Shown in pieces: positions 1 through 9,091 of a stretch of DNA of 64,000 bases; the stretch's first letter is position 1; each line of letters starts with the position of its first letter. Location: positions 1,178,001 to 1,242,000 of the forward strand of contig NZ_MBUA01000001.1 of the NCBI RefSeq assembly GCF_014332695.1. The letters are read 5' to 3'. The notes beneath the pieces are model-generated. The model saw only the letters and a list, made by a program, of their open reading frames with translations. It did not search any database and was not told the origin of the DNA. The stretch comes from Flavihumibacter stibioxidans (GTDB lineage: Bacteria; Bacteroidota; Bacteroidia; Chitinophagales; Chitinophagaceae). Made by a program: the position numbers and the translations under genes.

Positions 1-820
1 TACCATAAATTTCTCCAGCCAGGATGTAAGGATAACCACCCGCATTGATGAGCAGGACCTGGGAAATATGACCTGGAGTACAATCCATGAACTGGGGCAT
101 GCCCTTTATGAACAGGGTCTACCCGCCGGTCAGTACGGATTGCCACTCGGAGAAGCCGCATCGCTGGGAATTCATGAATCCCAAAGCCGGTTCTGGGAAA
201 ATAATATTGGCAGAAGCCTGCCCTGGTGCCAGTATTTTTTACCACATCTTCAGAAATATTTTCCTTCCCAGTTAGGGAACAGCAGTCCGGAACATTTTTT
301 CCGGGCCATCAATAAGGTCTATCCGTCGCTGATCAGGACCGAGGCGGACGAACTTACCTATCATTTCCATGTGATCATCCGGTATGAGTTGGAAAAGGCC
401 CTGATCGGGGGTGAACTTTCGGTTAAGGATATACCCGCATTCTGGGGTGAGCGGTACAACCATTACCTGGGCATCAGGGTGCCTGATGACAGAAGGGGTT
501 GCCTCCAGGATGTGCATTGGAGCCATGGAAGTTTTGGCTATTTTCCCACATATAGCCTGGGAAGCCTGTATGCGGCACAATTTTTCGGGCAATTAAAGAA
601 AGAATTCCCGGACATGGATGAAATAACGAGACAGGGAAAGTTCAATATAGCGCTGGAATGGCTGCGGGGAAGAATACACCAGTACGGCAGGCAGTATACC
701 AGCGAGGAATTATGTAAAAACCTGACCGGGGAAGGAATAAACATTGACCATTTCATGCAATATGTGACAGAGAAATATCGTTTTATTTATTCGTTCCAAC
801 CGGAGGGGGATGCATTATGA
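1..820 (+). CDS. M32 family metallocarboxypeptidase, C-terminal part (5' end outside window)
   Basis: The reading frame is open from the left edge (first full codon at base 2), so the gene starts outside the window; about 272 residues are visible, where M32 enzymes are usually near 500. M32 enzymes (Taq/Pfu carboxypeptidase type) remove C-terminal amino acids using one metal ion. The HELGH zinc-binding motif lies at bases 86-100, followed about 25 residues later by the HESQSRFWEN segment that supplies the third metal ligand in this family. The QDVRITTRIDE stretch just before HELGH is also typical. No signal peptide can be judged without the start. The stop overlaps the start of the next gene by 4 bp (ATGA), suggesting translational coupling. 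An internal ATG at 68 is not the true start because conserved sequence precedes it. Confidence 0.93.
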   Translation, partial: TINFSSQDVRITTRIDEQDLGNMTWSTIHELGHALYEQGLPAGQYGLPLGEAASLGIHESQSRFWENNIGRSLPWCQYFLPHLQKYFPSQLGNSSPEHFFRAINKVYPSLIRTEADELTYHFHVIIRYELEKALIGGELSVKDIPAFWGERYNHYLGIRVPDDRRGCLQDVHWSHGSFGYFPTYSLGSLYAAQFFGQLKKEFPDMDEITRQGKFNIALEWLRGRIHQYGRQYTSEELCKNLTGEGINIDHFMQYVTEKYRFIYSFQPEGDAL

Positions 821-1224
821 AAAAATTGTTCTGGCTTACCATAACAATCTGTCTGCTGGGATCATGCAAAAAGGCGATTGAGGATAAGAAAGCAGATATT
901 GTACTTGATGCCATGACAAATGGCCAATGGTACGTTTCTTCGTTTATAGAAGGCGGTTCAGACCTGACGACTTCATTTGCACCCTATGTTTTTCAGTTTT
1001 ACCGGGATGGTAAAGTGAGTGGATTCACCTCCACCAGTGAAGAAAAGGGAACCTGGGCAGGAGACCCTGATGCATTGACCATTCAATCACAGTTTCCGAC
1101 AGCTTCCGATCCCGTTAAAAAGTTGAACGCACTCTGGAAGATCCTGGATAGTTCATGGGACTATGTGAAAGCGGAAACAACTGTTGATGGTCAAAATAAA
1201 CAGTTACAACTGAAGAAGAAGTAG
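817..1224 (+). CDS. Small predicted lipoprotein of unknown function
   Basis: 135 residues. The N-terminus has two lysines, a short hydrophobic stretch and a lipobox LLGSC with Cys17, so the protein should be lipidated and anchored in an envelope membrane. The mature part (KKAIEDKKADIVLDAM..., then a NGQWYVSSF segment and alternating beta-like strands ending in LQLKKK) resembles the small lipocalin-like lipoproteins often seen in Bacteroidota, but I do not recognise a specific family. The start overlaps the M32 carboxypeptidase stop by 4 bp and the end lies 4 bp before the PKD-protein gene, so it is probably co-transcribed. Function unknown. Confidence 0.82.
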   Translation: MKKLFWLTITICLLGSCKKAIEDKKADIVLDAMTNGQWYVSSFIEGGSDLTTSFAPYVFQFYRDGKVSGFTSTSEEKGTWAGDPDALTIQSQFPTASDPVKKLNALWKILDSSWDYVKAETTVDGQNKQLQLKKK

Positions 1225-1228
1225 GCTC

Positions 1229-4200
1229 ATGCTGAATAGAACATGGTTTAGAATCCAATCCCCCTTTGAAAACAGGTTGCTTTCTGAAAAAACAAAAAAC
1301 AGCTTGTTGAAAACAAAGTCGCTATTTATAATCCTTTTCCTGTTAATAACAGGTTTTCGTTTGGCTGCCCAGGCGCCTAATGCTGATTTTTCGGCCAGCA
1401 AAACAGAGGGTTGTGCCCCACTTTCGGTAAGATTCACTGATCTTTCGACAAATAACCCAACGGAATGGTTTTGGGAATTTGGCACTGACCAATTTTCTAC
1501 CCTTCAAAACCCGGTCATCACTTTTTCTACTCCCGGCAAATGGAAAGTACGTTTGGTTGTAAAGAACTCTTCCGGAATTAATGAACTGATCAGGGAAGAA
1601 TATATTACGGTATATCCTTCGGCAAGGGTTAATTTTTCTGCAAGTTCTAACGTTGCCTGCACTCCCGCCACTATCCAGTTTACAGACCTCACCACAGTCA
1701 ATGGCGGAACTATCACATCCTGGCTTTGGGATTTTGGCGATGGAACCACTTCCACCCAGAAAAACCCCAGGCATGTATTTACCAACATCGGATATTATAA
1801 TGTTTCCCTGAGGGTAAAAACAGCAAACGGATGTGAAGTTGAAGTTGCCAAAAACCGCTTCATACGGGTCATCGGTGGTGTTACACCCAATTTTGATTTT
1901 TCAAGATCCGGCAGTTGTTCGGCACCGATAGATGTAAATTTTATCAACCAGACTACAGGTCCCGGAGACCTGACCTATCGGTGGACACTGGGAAATGGAA
2001 ATACATCAACGGATAAAAATCCGTCCACTACTTATACCACATTGGGGACCTTCAATGTTAAGCTTGTTGCAACCAGCAGTTACGGTTGCAGGGACAGTAT
2101 TACCCGGCCTATTACTTTTTCATCAAACAATACCAGCTTTAATGCACCGGACAGTGTATGCCCGGGTAAGGCGATCACCTTTACCAATAATGGCAATCCG
2201 GTTCCAACCAATGCCAGCTGGGATTTTGGCGATGGAACGACTTCAAAGGACCTGAATCCTGTAAAATCATTTACAAACCCGGGCACCTATACAGTTACAC
2301 TTGTAAATAAGTATGCCGAATGTTCAGGCACATTTACCAAGACCATCAAGGTAACCAGCCCTCCGGTGGTAAATTTTACTTCTGCGAATGCTTTAGGGTG
2401 TAAAGCTCCCTACGAAGTAAAATTCCAGGACCTGACGGCTAATGCATCAAATTGGTCATGGGATTTTGGAGATGGTGGTACTTCAACTGAAAAAAACCCC
2501 TCCCATACATACCAGGCACCGGGAAACTATTCGGTTACACTTACGATTAAAACAACAGACGACTGCCCGGGAAGCATTACAAAAACTTCCATCGTAAAGA
2601 TCCAGGAGCCTGGTGAATTGTCGATAAACGGATTACCTCAGTCAGGTTGTTCCCCACAGACAATCAATCCTACCGTTTCATACACAAGCATCGATGGGAT
2701 AGCCAGCTATGAATGGGATTTTGGCATTCCCGGTGCTATCAGCACTTCAGCAACACCTACTTATACTTACAGCGCAGTTGGTAACTATACAGTGAAGTTA
2801 AAAGTGACAACCAACACCGGCTGTACAGATACCCTTACATTGGTAAATGCAGTGAATATCGGCACCAAACCTGTTGTTGATTTTACGGTTGACAATGATA
2901 CGACCTGTGCCGGAACAGAAGTTACTTTCACATCCAATTCAAGTCCGGCCACCAACTGGCAATGGGATTTTGGGGACGGGGGCAGTTCATCTGAGGAAAA
3001 CCCTAAATACAAATTCCAGGATACTGGCCTCATGACCATTACGTTAACCGTATCCAATAACGGTTGTACTGAACAACTGGTGAAAACTGATTATGTTTAT
3101 ACCATAGCACCTGTTGCATTATTCACCCCGGAATTTGACTGTAACAACCGGCTGAGGGTATCTTTCCTGAATAATTCCATTACCGATCCTACACACGGAG
3201 CCACATCTTACCTGTGGGATTTCGGAAATGGCCAGACAGCAACCACTGAGTCACCAACCATAACTTATGCTGCTTATGGAACCTATACCGTAACGCTTAC
3301 CGCTACGGATGGTGTCTGTAGTTATACAAGGTCCCAAACGCTGAACCTGTTCGAACTGATAAATACTTTCAGTATCAACAAACCGAATATTTGCCGGAAT
3401 GAAATTTTCACTCTTTCTGCCTCTGGTACCAGTCCGGCGAATATCAGGTCCTATACCTGGCAGATTAACGGAGGTACTCCATTCCAGGGGGGCAGGACCC
3501 TCGATACCAGCCTTGCCGTTAACGGAAAATATGATGTTTCCCTTACCATGGAGGACATCAATGGCTGTACAATAACAACTGCCATTCCAGACATCATCAA
3601 TATTGTCGGATCCGAAGCTGATTTTACCGTAGTGAATAACGGAGGTTGCGCCAACAGCGAGATCAATATTACAGACCAATCAAGTCCGGCAGGCACCATT
3701 ACCCAATGGACTTTCAATTTTGGTGATGGCACCAATAAGACCTTTAATGCGCCACCGTTCACTCATGTTTATTCTGGTCCTGGTGTTTTTGATATAAAGC
3801 TCAGGGCGAGGGACAATTTTGGATGTATTGATACCATAACCCGTGTAGGTATAGCAACCATTACCAGGCCTGTGGCTAATTTTGGTGCAGAAGACACACT
3901 TTTTTGTCCCGGTATAGGATTGCAATTCCGTGATTCATCCACAGGGAATAATCTTACCTATGTCTGGGATTTTGGTGATGGTGGCGGTTCCACCCAGCAG
4001 GAGCCTGTGCATACCTATAATGGTCCCGATTCGGTTTACACTGTCAAACTGATTGTTAAAGACGCTTTTGGTTGTACTGACTCCCTGGTCAGGACGAATT
4101 ATATCAGGATTATGTCCCCTGTGGCTGAATTCTCCATGGTGGATTCATCGGCGATCTGTCCGCCACTGGAAACGAGATTTATATCAGGAGCCAGAAATTA

Positions 4201-5641
4201 TGAATCATTGTACTGGGAATTTGGAGATGGGAACACATCCACCCTTCCGAATACCAATTATTTTTACAATACCTATGGTAAGTATACCGTACGGCTTCAC
4301 ACAATCGGATATGGTGGATGTCGAGATACAGCAACAGCAGAAGTGAATGTATACAATCCTTTTTCCGCCTTATTTTTCGAATATTCACCTAACGAGGAAT
4401 GTAACGAGATTAAAGTGAATTTCACTGTCGTCCCCCCTCCAAACACGAAATTCTACCTGGTATTTGATGACGGCGCAGTGGATTCATCCCAGGCCACCAA
4501 CATTACCCACCTATATAACCGCCCCAATGTCTACAGGCCCTGGGTAAAACTGGTAGATAGCCTTGAATGCGAAGTAGCCATCGGCAACCGGCCGGTTATA
4601 AGGGTAAAAGGGGTATTGCCGCTTTTTGACATGAGCCAAAGAAGATTTTGTGACACTGGTACGGTTGCCATGAAAGACTTTAGTATTGGCAACGACCCTG
4701 TAAGTACCCGTCAATGGGATTTTGGGGATGGCTCGCCGGGCAGTACTGATAAGAACCCTTCACACTATTTCAGCATTCCCGGCACTTATATAGTTACCCA
4801 ACACGTTACAACTGTCACCGGCTGCGAAAACAGCTATTCAGATACTGTAAGGGTTTTCCGTACGCCCCTTCCCGTTATAACCGGTCCGGATGAAATCTGT
4901 CTTAATGAATTGATGACGCAGAATGGTTCAACGGTAGTGCCTGACAGTCTGACCATCTGGAACTGGAACTATGGCAACGGGCAGACCTCCACTGAAAAGG
5001 ATGCTACTATCAGGTATACCAGCGCAGGACAGGCCACCATCCAGCTTACTACCAGCAACCTGATCGGATGCTCCGCTGACACATCGAAACTCGTTGACAT
5101 ATGGCCGTTACCTGTAATTGAAAATGTTCCCGAGGTTATAATCCCTGTTGGATTTGGCACAACATTGCCCGTTACTTACAGTAATAATGTCACAACCTGG
5201 GTGTGGACTCCGTCTACGGCGCTTTCCTGTACCGATTGTCCAACACCATTTGCAAATCCAAAGTTCACGACCAACTACCGGGTAGCAGTAACCGATTCCA
5301 ACGGATGCCGTGCCACCAGTCATATCATTGTAAGGGTGATCTGTGAAAACAGGAATTATTTTGTTCCGAATACATTCAGCCCGAATAATGATGGCCAAAA
5401 TGATATTTTCTACCCACGTGGAAAGGGAATCGACAGAATACAATCCATGCGGATCTACAACCGCTGGGGTGAACTGGTATTTGAAAGAAAAAACTTCCCC
5501 GTCAACTCACAGGTTGACGGCTGGAACGGAATGATAAGGGGAAAGCAGGCCGAATCAGATGCTTATGTGTATATCATTGAAGTGATTTGCGACAATGCCC
5601 AGATCATTCCCCTAAAAGGCAATGTAACCCTGATCAGGTAA
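1229..5641 (+). CDS. Giant secreted PKD-repeat protein with T9SS type B sorting domain
   Basis: 1470 residues. The N-terminus carries a signal peptide (hydrophobic SLFIILFLLITGF core, probable cleavage near LAAQ) after an unusually long n-region of about 28 residues. The rest is roughly 15 PKD-type Ig-like repeats, recognised by recurring WDFGDG-T/G-ST cores followed by a hydrophobic strand with G-Y/T-V-L. Several repeats are degenerate (for example LVFDDG and WQINGG). The last ~90 residues contain PNTFSPNNDGQND, IYNRWGELVFE and a terminal NVTLIR, the hallmark of the gliding-motility-associated (type B) sorting domain. It is expected to cross the outer membrane by the T9SS and act at the cell surface or outside, perhaps as an adhesin. 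The PorP/SprF gene begins 2 bp after its stop, the usual pairing for type B cargo. Confidence 0.93.
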   Translation: MLNRTWFRIQSPFENRLLSEKTKNSLLKTKSLFIILFLLITGFRLAAQAPNADFSASKTEGCAPLSVRFTDLSTNNPTEWFWEFGTDQFSTLQNPVITFSTPGKWKVRLVVKNSSGINELIREEYITVYPSARVNFSASSNVACTPATIQFTDLTTVNGGTITSWLWDFGDGTTSTQKNPRHVFTNIGYYNVSLRVKTANGCEVEVAKNRFIRVIGGVTPNFDFSRSGSCSAPIDVNFINQTTGPGDLTYRWTLGNGNTSTDKNPSTTYTTLGTFNVKLVATSSYGCRDSITRPITFSSNNTSFNAPDSVCPGKAITFTNNGNPVPTNASWDFGDGTTSKDLNPVKSFTNPGTYTVTLVNKYAECSGTFTKTIKVTSPPVVNFTSANALGCKAPYEVKFQDLTANASNWSWDFGDGGTSTEKNPSHTYQAPGNYSVTLTIKTTDDCPGSITKTSIVKIQEPGELSINGLPQSGCSPQTINPTVSYTSIDGIASYEWDFGIPGAISTSATPTYTYSAVGNYTVKLKVTTNTGCTDTLTLVNAVNIGTKPVVDFTVDNDTTCAGTEVTFTSNSSPATNWQWDFGDGGSSSEENPKYKFQDTGLMTITLTVSNNGCTEQLVKTDYVYTIAPVALFTPEFDCNNRLRVSFLNNSITDPTHGATSYLWDFGNGQTATTESPTITYAAYGTYTVTLTATDGVCSYTRSQTLNLFELINTFSINKPNICRNEIFTLSASGTSPANIRSYTWQINGGTPFQGGRTLDTSLAVNGKYDVSLTMEDINGCTITTAIPDIINIVGSEADFTVVNNGGCANSEINITDQSSPAGTITQWTFNFGDGTNKTFNAPPFTHVYSGPGVFDIKLRARDNFGCIDTITRVGIATITRPVANFGAEDTLFCPGIGLQFRDSSTGNNLTYVWDFGDGGGSTQQEPVHTYNGPDSVYTVKLIVKDAFGCTDSLVRTNYIRIMSPVAEFSMVDSSAICPPLETRFISGARNYESLYWEFGDGNTSTLPNTNYFYNTYGKYTVRLHTIGYGGCRDTATAEVNVYNPFSALFFEYSPNEECNEIKVNFTVVPPPNTKFYLVFDDGAVDSSQATNITHLYNRPNVYRPWVKLVDSLECEVAIGNRPVIRVKGVLPLFDMSQRRFCDTGTVAMKDFSIGNDPVSTRQWDFGDGSPGSTDKNPSHYFSIPGTYIVTQHVTTVTGCENSYSDTVRVFRTPLPVITGPDEICLNELMTQNGSTVVPDSLTIWNWNYGNGQTSTEKDATIRYTSAGQATIQLTTSNLIGCSADTSKLVDIWPLPVIENVPEVIIPVGFGTTLPVTYSNNVTTWVWTPSTALSCTDCPTPFANPKFTTNYRVAVTDSNGCRATSHIIVRVICENRNYFVPNTFSPNNDGQNDIFYPRGKGIDRIQSMRIYNRWGELVFERKNFPVNSQVDGWNGMIRGKQAESDAYVYIIEVICDNAQIIPLKGNVTLIR

Positions 5642-5643
5642 CC

Positions 5644-6678
5644 ATGAAAAAAATCCTTATCCATATAATTATCTGCCTGCCGGTATTGCTTGCTTTTAGG
5701 GGCAATGGCTACGCGCAGGACATTCACTTCTCGCAGTTCTATGAAGCGCCCTTGCTGAGGAACCCTTCCCTGGCCGGTATTTTTACCGGTGATATCAGGG
5801 CCCAGATTGTTTACCGCGACCAATGGAACAGTTTTACCAACGCATACAGAAGTGGTTCGCTCAATGTGGAATACAAAATGCCCATCGGCCGGGGAGATGA
5901 TTTCATCACTGCCGGAATGCAGATGTTGTATGACCGGGCAGGTACGGTAGCACTCACTTCAACCCATCTTTACCCCGCATTAAACTATCACAAAGCGCTC
6001 AGCAGTGAAAGGAATATGTACCTGTCAGTAGGGTTTATGGGCGGGCTGGCGCAAAAAAGAATTGACCGCTCCAAGGTAACCACAGACAATCAGTATGCAG
6101 GAGGGGCCTATAACCCATCGCTTGCAGACGGGGAAACATTTATAAATTCCAATTACAGCAATCTCGATGCAAGTGTCGGAGCAAGTTTTAATACCAGTTT
6201 CGGACCAGACCAGAAAAACAACCTGTTCCTCGGCGTGGCTTACCATCACCTCAACAGGCCGAGAAATTCCTTTTACCGTAATGTCAATGCAGCCCTGAAT
6301 CCCAAGTGGGTATTTTCCGGCGGATTAAAGTTTGAAGTAAACGAACAGGCCTTCTTCAACCTGCAGGCCGATTACTCACAGCAAGGGGCAGCCGGAGAAG
6401 TGATCGGAGGCGCCATGTACGGATATAAATTCGGCGACCCCGAAAACCCTGATTATACCGTCCACATGGGGGCTTTTCTTCGCATGAAAGATGCGCTGAT
6501 CCCTGCCATAAAAATTGATTACAACCCTTTCTCAATAGGCCTTAGCTATGATGTGAATGTATCCCAACTGAAAACGGCCAGCCAGGGAAGAGGTGGTTTT
6601 GAACTATCAATTACTTATATTGGTTTCCTGAACAGGTACAATTCCTCCAAGGAAAGAATCTTTTGTCCCCGTTTTTAA
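5644..6678 (+). CDS. PorP/SprF family type IX secretion outer-membrane protein
   Basis: 344 residues. A signal peptide (MKKILIHIIICLPVLLAF, cleavage near GYAQ) precedes the family signature QDIHFSQFYEAPLLRNPSLA, then amphipathic beta strands. The C-terminus reads SFELS-like ITYIGFLNRY...CPRF, typical of PorP/SprF. The start at 5644 was chosen because an upstream in-frame alternative near 5587 would overlap the previous gene and destroy the signal peptide. PorP/SprF proteins bind PorE/peptidoglycan in the T9SS, and SprF-like paralogues are needed for secretion or anchoring of specific type B cargo. Encoded 2 bp after such a cargo gene, this copy probably serves it. A strong terminator follows at 6722. 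Confidence 0.92.
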   Translation: MKKILIHIIICLPVLLAFRGNGYAQDIHFSQFYEAPLLRNPSLAGIFTGDIRAQIVYRDQWNSFTNAYRSGSLNVEYKMPIGRGDDFITAGMQMLYDRAGTVALTSTHLYPALNYHKALSSERNMYLSVGFMGGLAQKRIDRSKVTTDNQYAGGAYNPSLADGETFINSNYSNLDASVGASFNTSFGPDQKNNLFLGVAYHHLNRPRNSFYRNVNAALNPKWVFSGGLKFEVNEQAFFNLQADYSQQGAAGEVIGGAMYGYKFGDPENPDYTVHMGAFLRMKDALIPAIKIDYNPFSIGLSYDVNVSQLKTASQGRGGFELSITYIGFLNRYNSSKERIFCPRF

Positions 6679-6721
6679 TCTGTCCCTCAGCAAAACCATT
6701 GGTTATTGTCTGAAAAACAAG

Positions 6722-6749
6722 AATCCCGGTTATAAGCCGGGATTTTTTT
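6722..6749 (+). terminator. Rho-independent terminator after the PKD/PorP operon
   Basis: An 8-bp perfect stem AATCCCGG/CCGGGATT with a 7-nt loop is followed by a run of T residues (6743-6749). It lies 44 bp after the PorP/SprF stop and before the peroxiredoxin gene. Confidence 0.88.
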
Positions 6750-6788
6750 ATAACCATTTCATCCCATGATTGTTAGTACGAAAAAAAC

Positions 6789-7265
6789 ATGCGTATGAAA
6801 ATAGAAGTGGGACAAAAAGCTCCTGATTTCAGTTTGTTTTCCTCAGATAAAAGCAAGATTACCCTTTCCGAACAAAAAGGGAAAAACGTGGTTTTGTTGT
6901 TCTTTCCCCAGGCATTTACCGGGGTGTGTACAACAGAATTGTGTAATGTGCGCGATAATATTGCATTATACAACAATACAAATGCCCAGGTTTTCGGAAT
7001 CAGTGTGGACTCAATTTTTACACTGGGTAAATTCAGAGAAGACCAGGGACTCAATTTTCCCCTGCTCAGTGATTTCAACAAGGATGCCTCAAAAGCCTAC
7101 GATTCCCTGATGGAAGACTTTGTATTTGACATGAAAGGGGTTTCAAAACGATCCGCTTTTATCATTGATAAAGAAGGGATTGTGCGATATGCTGAAATCC
7201 TGAATAAGGTAACCGACCTCCCCGATTTTGATGCCATCCAAAAAACTCTTGCCGGTTTGAATTAA
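6789..7265 (+). CDS. Peroxiredoxin (AhpC/TSA, redoxin-type)
   Basis: 158 residues with a thioredoxin fold. It should reduce hydrogen or organic peroxides in the cytoplasm; no signal peptide. The active-site motif P40-x3-T44-x2-C47 (sequence PQAFTGVC) holds the peroxidatic cysteine. A second cysteine, C52, lies five residues on, the spacing of Bcp/PrxQ- or AhpE-like enzymes where the resolving Cys sits in the same helix. The SGVCTTE-like context, LLSDFNKDASKAY and SAFIIDKEGIVRY segments fit the family. ATG at 6789 or the one at 6795 could start translation. It stands alone between two terminators, so it is probably monocistronic. Confidence 0.93.
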   Translation: MRMKIEVGQKAPDFSLFSSDKSKITLSEQKGKNVVLLFFPQAFTGVCTTELCNVRDNIALYNNTNAQVFGISVDSIFTLGKFREDQGLNFPLLSDFNKDASKAYDSLMEDFVFDMKGVSKRSAFIIDKEGIVRYAEILNKVTDLPDFDAIQKTLAGLN

Positions 7266-7302
7266 ATGGCGCTCAATCAGAATATTCTGTTAGAATTTTC
7301 AT

Positions 7303-7333
7303 GGGGCCCGGAAATTTCCGGGTCCCGTTTTTA
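7303..7333 (+). terminator. Rho-independent terminator after peroxiredoxin
   Basis: A GC-rich, slightly imperfect hairpin (GGGCCCGG / CCGGGTCCC with a one-base bulge, AAATTT loop) is followed by GTTTTTAATTTT. It lies 38 bp downstream of the peroxiredoxin stop. Confidence 0.8.
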
Positions 7334-7407
7334 ATTTTCAGAAAGGGCATTGTAACTTTGAAAAAATTGGAATACCTTGTTGGGTACTCCTTAACCTGAA
7401 ATGGCCG

Positions 7408-7737
7408 ATGAAAGTATTTTATACTTTATCAATTTTACTGTTTATCTCTTTCCGCGGTCTGGCACAGTCAGCCCCGCAGGAATCTGATATTCCGGTCATC
7501 AGGTTTTACCCAAACCCTGCAGTCACCCAGATCACATTTGACTTTGTCAGGTCTGCCGACCGGAATTATACTTTCCAGGTTTATAATTTCCTCGGGAAAA
7601 AAGTATTTGAACAAAAAAGTATCAATCCCAGGACAACCATCGACCTCTCCCAGTATTTCCGCGGGATCTATATCTTCCAGTTGCGCGACAAAACCGGAAG
7701 GATCGTTCAATCCGGCAGGTTCCAGGTGGCGAAATAA
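7408..7737 (+). CDS. Minimal secreted protein: signal peptide plus T9SS type A sorting domain
   Basis: 109 residues. A signal peptide (MKVFYTLSILLFISFRGLAQ) is followed by only about 10 residues (SAPQESDIPV) before a complete type A sorting domain begins at IRFYPNPAVTQITFDF. It continues with YTFQVYNFLGKKVFEQ, the RGIYIFQLRD turn and a final GRFQVAK strand. Type A domains normally sit at the C-terminus of large cargo and direct T9SS export and surface anchoring; here there is essentially no passenger. It may be a remnant of a larger cargo, a small surface protein, or a competitor for the T9SS. The gene ends at 7737 and the opposing methyltransferase gene ends at 7738, so the two converge without a spacer. 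Confidence 0.83.
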   Translation: MKVFYTLSILLFISFRGLAQSAPQESDIPVIRFYPNPAVTQITFDFVRSADRNYTFQVYNFLGKKVFEQKSINPRTTIDLSQYFRGIYIFQLRDKTGRIVQSGRFQVAK

Positions 7738-8910
7738 TCAAATCACCTGTACAATCAGGAATTTCAGGTAATGTGTATTTTCCAGGCCCCAAAGGATGGG
7801 ATGGTCACTGGCCTGGGTCTGGTATACAACCTGGCGAAGTGTCCTTTTCGCGTCTTTTGCCGCCATCTGGATTATTTCCAGGAACAGGTCAGGCTGGACG
7901 AGGTTGGTGCAGGAAGTAGTCACCAGGAATCCTCCAGGCTTAACCAGCTTCATTCCCCGAAGATTGATTTCCTTGTAACCGGTAATAGCTTTCTGAATAT
8001 TTTCCCTGCTCTTGGTGAAGGCAGGCGGATCCAGCATAACCACATCATACTGGCGACCCTCTTTTGCCCATAGTTTCAACACATCGAATGCATTGACTTC
8101 TGTAAAACGACAGATATCCCCATAACCGTTCAAGGCAGCGTTCTGGTTTGCCTGTTCAACGGCAGAAGCTGAAATATCCAGTCCCAGCACTGATTTGGCA
8201 CCATAGTGGGCAGCATGGATTTCAAATGTACCTGTATAGGTAAAGGCGCCCAATACATCGGCACCTTTTACAATATGCTGAATAGCCCTGCGGTTATCCT
8301 GCTGATCAAGGAAATAACCGGTTTTCTGGCCATTTTCGATATCCACGTTAAATTTCAGGCCGTTTTCATTGATGAGGATGCGGGTATCAAACGGGGCAGA
8401 AAGGAATCCTTTCTGCTGCGGAAGGCCTTCCAGTTCGCGCACCGGCACATCATTCCTTTCATAAATTCCTTTGGGTTGGAAGATCTTTTCCAGTGCGCTG
8501 ACAATGGCGGGTTTCCATTTATCCATACCAAGTGCCAGTGTCTGGAGGACAAAGTAATCATTGAACTTATCGATAATCAGGGCAGGCAGGAAATCAGCTT
8601 CACCGAATACCAGGCGGCAGTTTTCCTGGTACCCGATCTTTATCCGGTACTGCCAGGCTGTATTGATGCGATTGTAGAAAAACGCTTCATTAATCTGTTC
8701 TGACTTATTACGGGTAAGCAACCTGACCAATATCTGAGATTTGGGATTAGCATATCCCCTGCCGATAAACTTTCCATCATGGGTCAGGAGGTCCACAATA
8801 TCACCTCCTTCCAGGGGGCCTTCCACTTTTCCCACTTCGTTGGCAAAAACCCAGGGATGCCCGTTTTCAATTCGTCTGCTGATCTTCTTTTTCAGGTAAA
8901 CTTGCGTCAT
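7738..8910 (-). CDS. RlmI-like class I SAM-dependent rRNA cytosine methyltransferase
   Basis: 390 residues. The order of parts fits the RlmI family (23S rRNA m5C1962 methyltransferase): an N-terminal PUA-like domain (residues ~1-75, with RRIENGHPWVFANEV), a linker domain, and a C-terminal Rossmann methyltransferase with VLGAFTYTGTFEIHAA as the SAM loop, LGLDIS, MLDPPAFTKS as motif IV and TTSCTNLV as the final signature. The start was set at the ATG at 8910 (MTQVYLKKK); the frame stays open upstream to 9027 but that sequence has no family similarity. Exact target not provable from sequence. It is transcribed divergently from grpE. Confidence 0.9.
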   Translation of the reverse strand: MTQVYLKKKISRRIENGHPWVFANEVGKVEGPLEGGDIVDLLTHDGKFIGRGYANPKSQILVRLLTRNKSEQINEAFFYNRINTAWQYRIKIGYQENCRLVFGEADFLPALIIDKFNDYFVLQTLALGMDKWKPAIVSALEKIFQPKGIYERNDVPVRELEGLPQQKGFLSAPFDTRILINENGLKFNVDIENGQKTGYFLDQQDNRRAIQHIVKGADVLGAFTYTGTFEIHAAHYGAKSVLGLDISASAVEQANQNAALNGYGDICRFTEVNAFDVLKLWAKEGRQYDVVMLDPPAFTKSRENIQKAITGYKEINLRGMKLVKPGGFLVTTSCTNLVQPDLFLEIIQMAAKDAKRTLRQVVYQTQASDHPILWGLENTHYLKFLIVQVI

Positions 8911-9091
8911 GCCCGCAAAGGTAGGGCTGAAATCTGCAGCAGAAAGCGACAAATTGTCCAGAATCACCCCTCTGGCAGAAAAATTGAACCCTATAGAAAA
9001 ATCTGTAAATAAGGCAAACCCCGGCACCAGGCCATAAGGACTCGGTCAAAAATGGCAAAAAGTACTAGGTTTGCTGCCAATTTGTTCGGTC

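Noticed and set aside
68-820. Treating ATG at 68 as the start of the M32 gene
   Set aside because: Conserved family sequence (QDVRITTRIDE) is encoded before it, and the frame is open to the window edge.
8206-8703. 165-codon open frame opposite the RlmI-like methyltransferase
   Set aside because: The minus-strand frame contains the methyltransferase motifs; the plus-strand translation has none.
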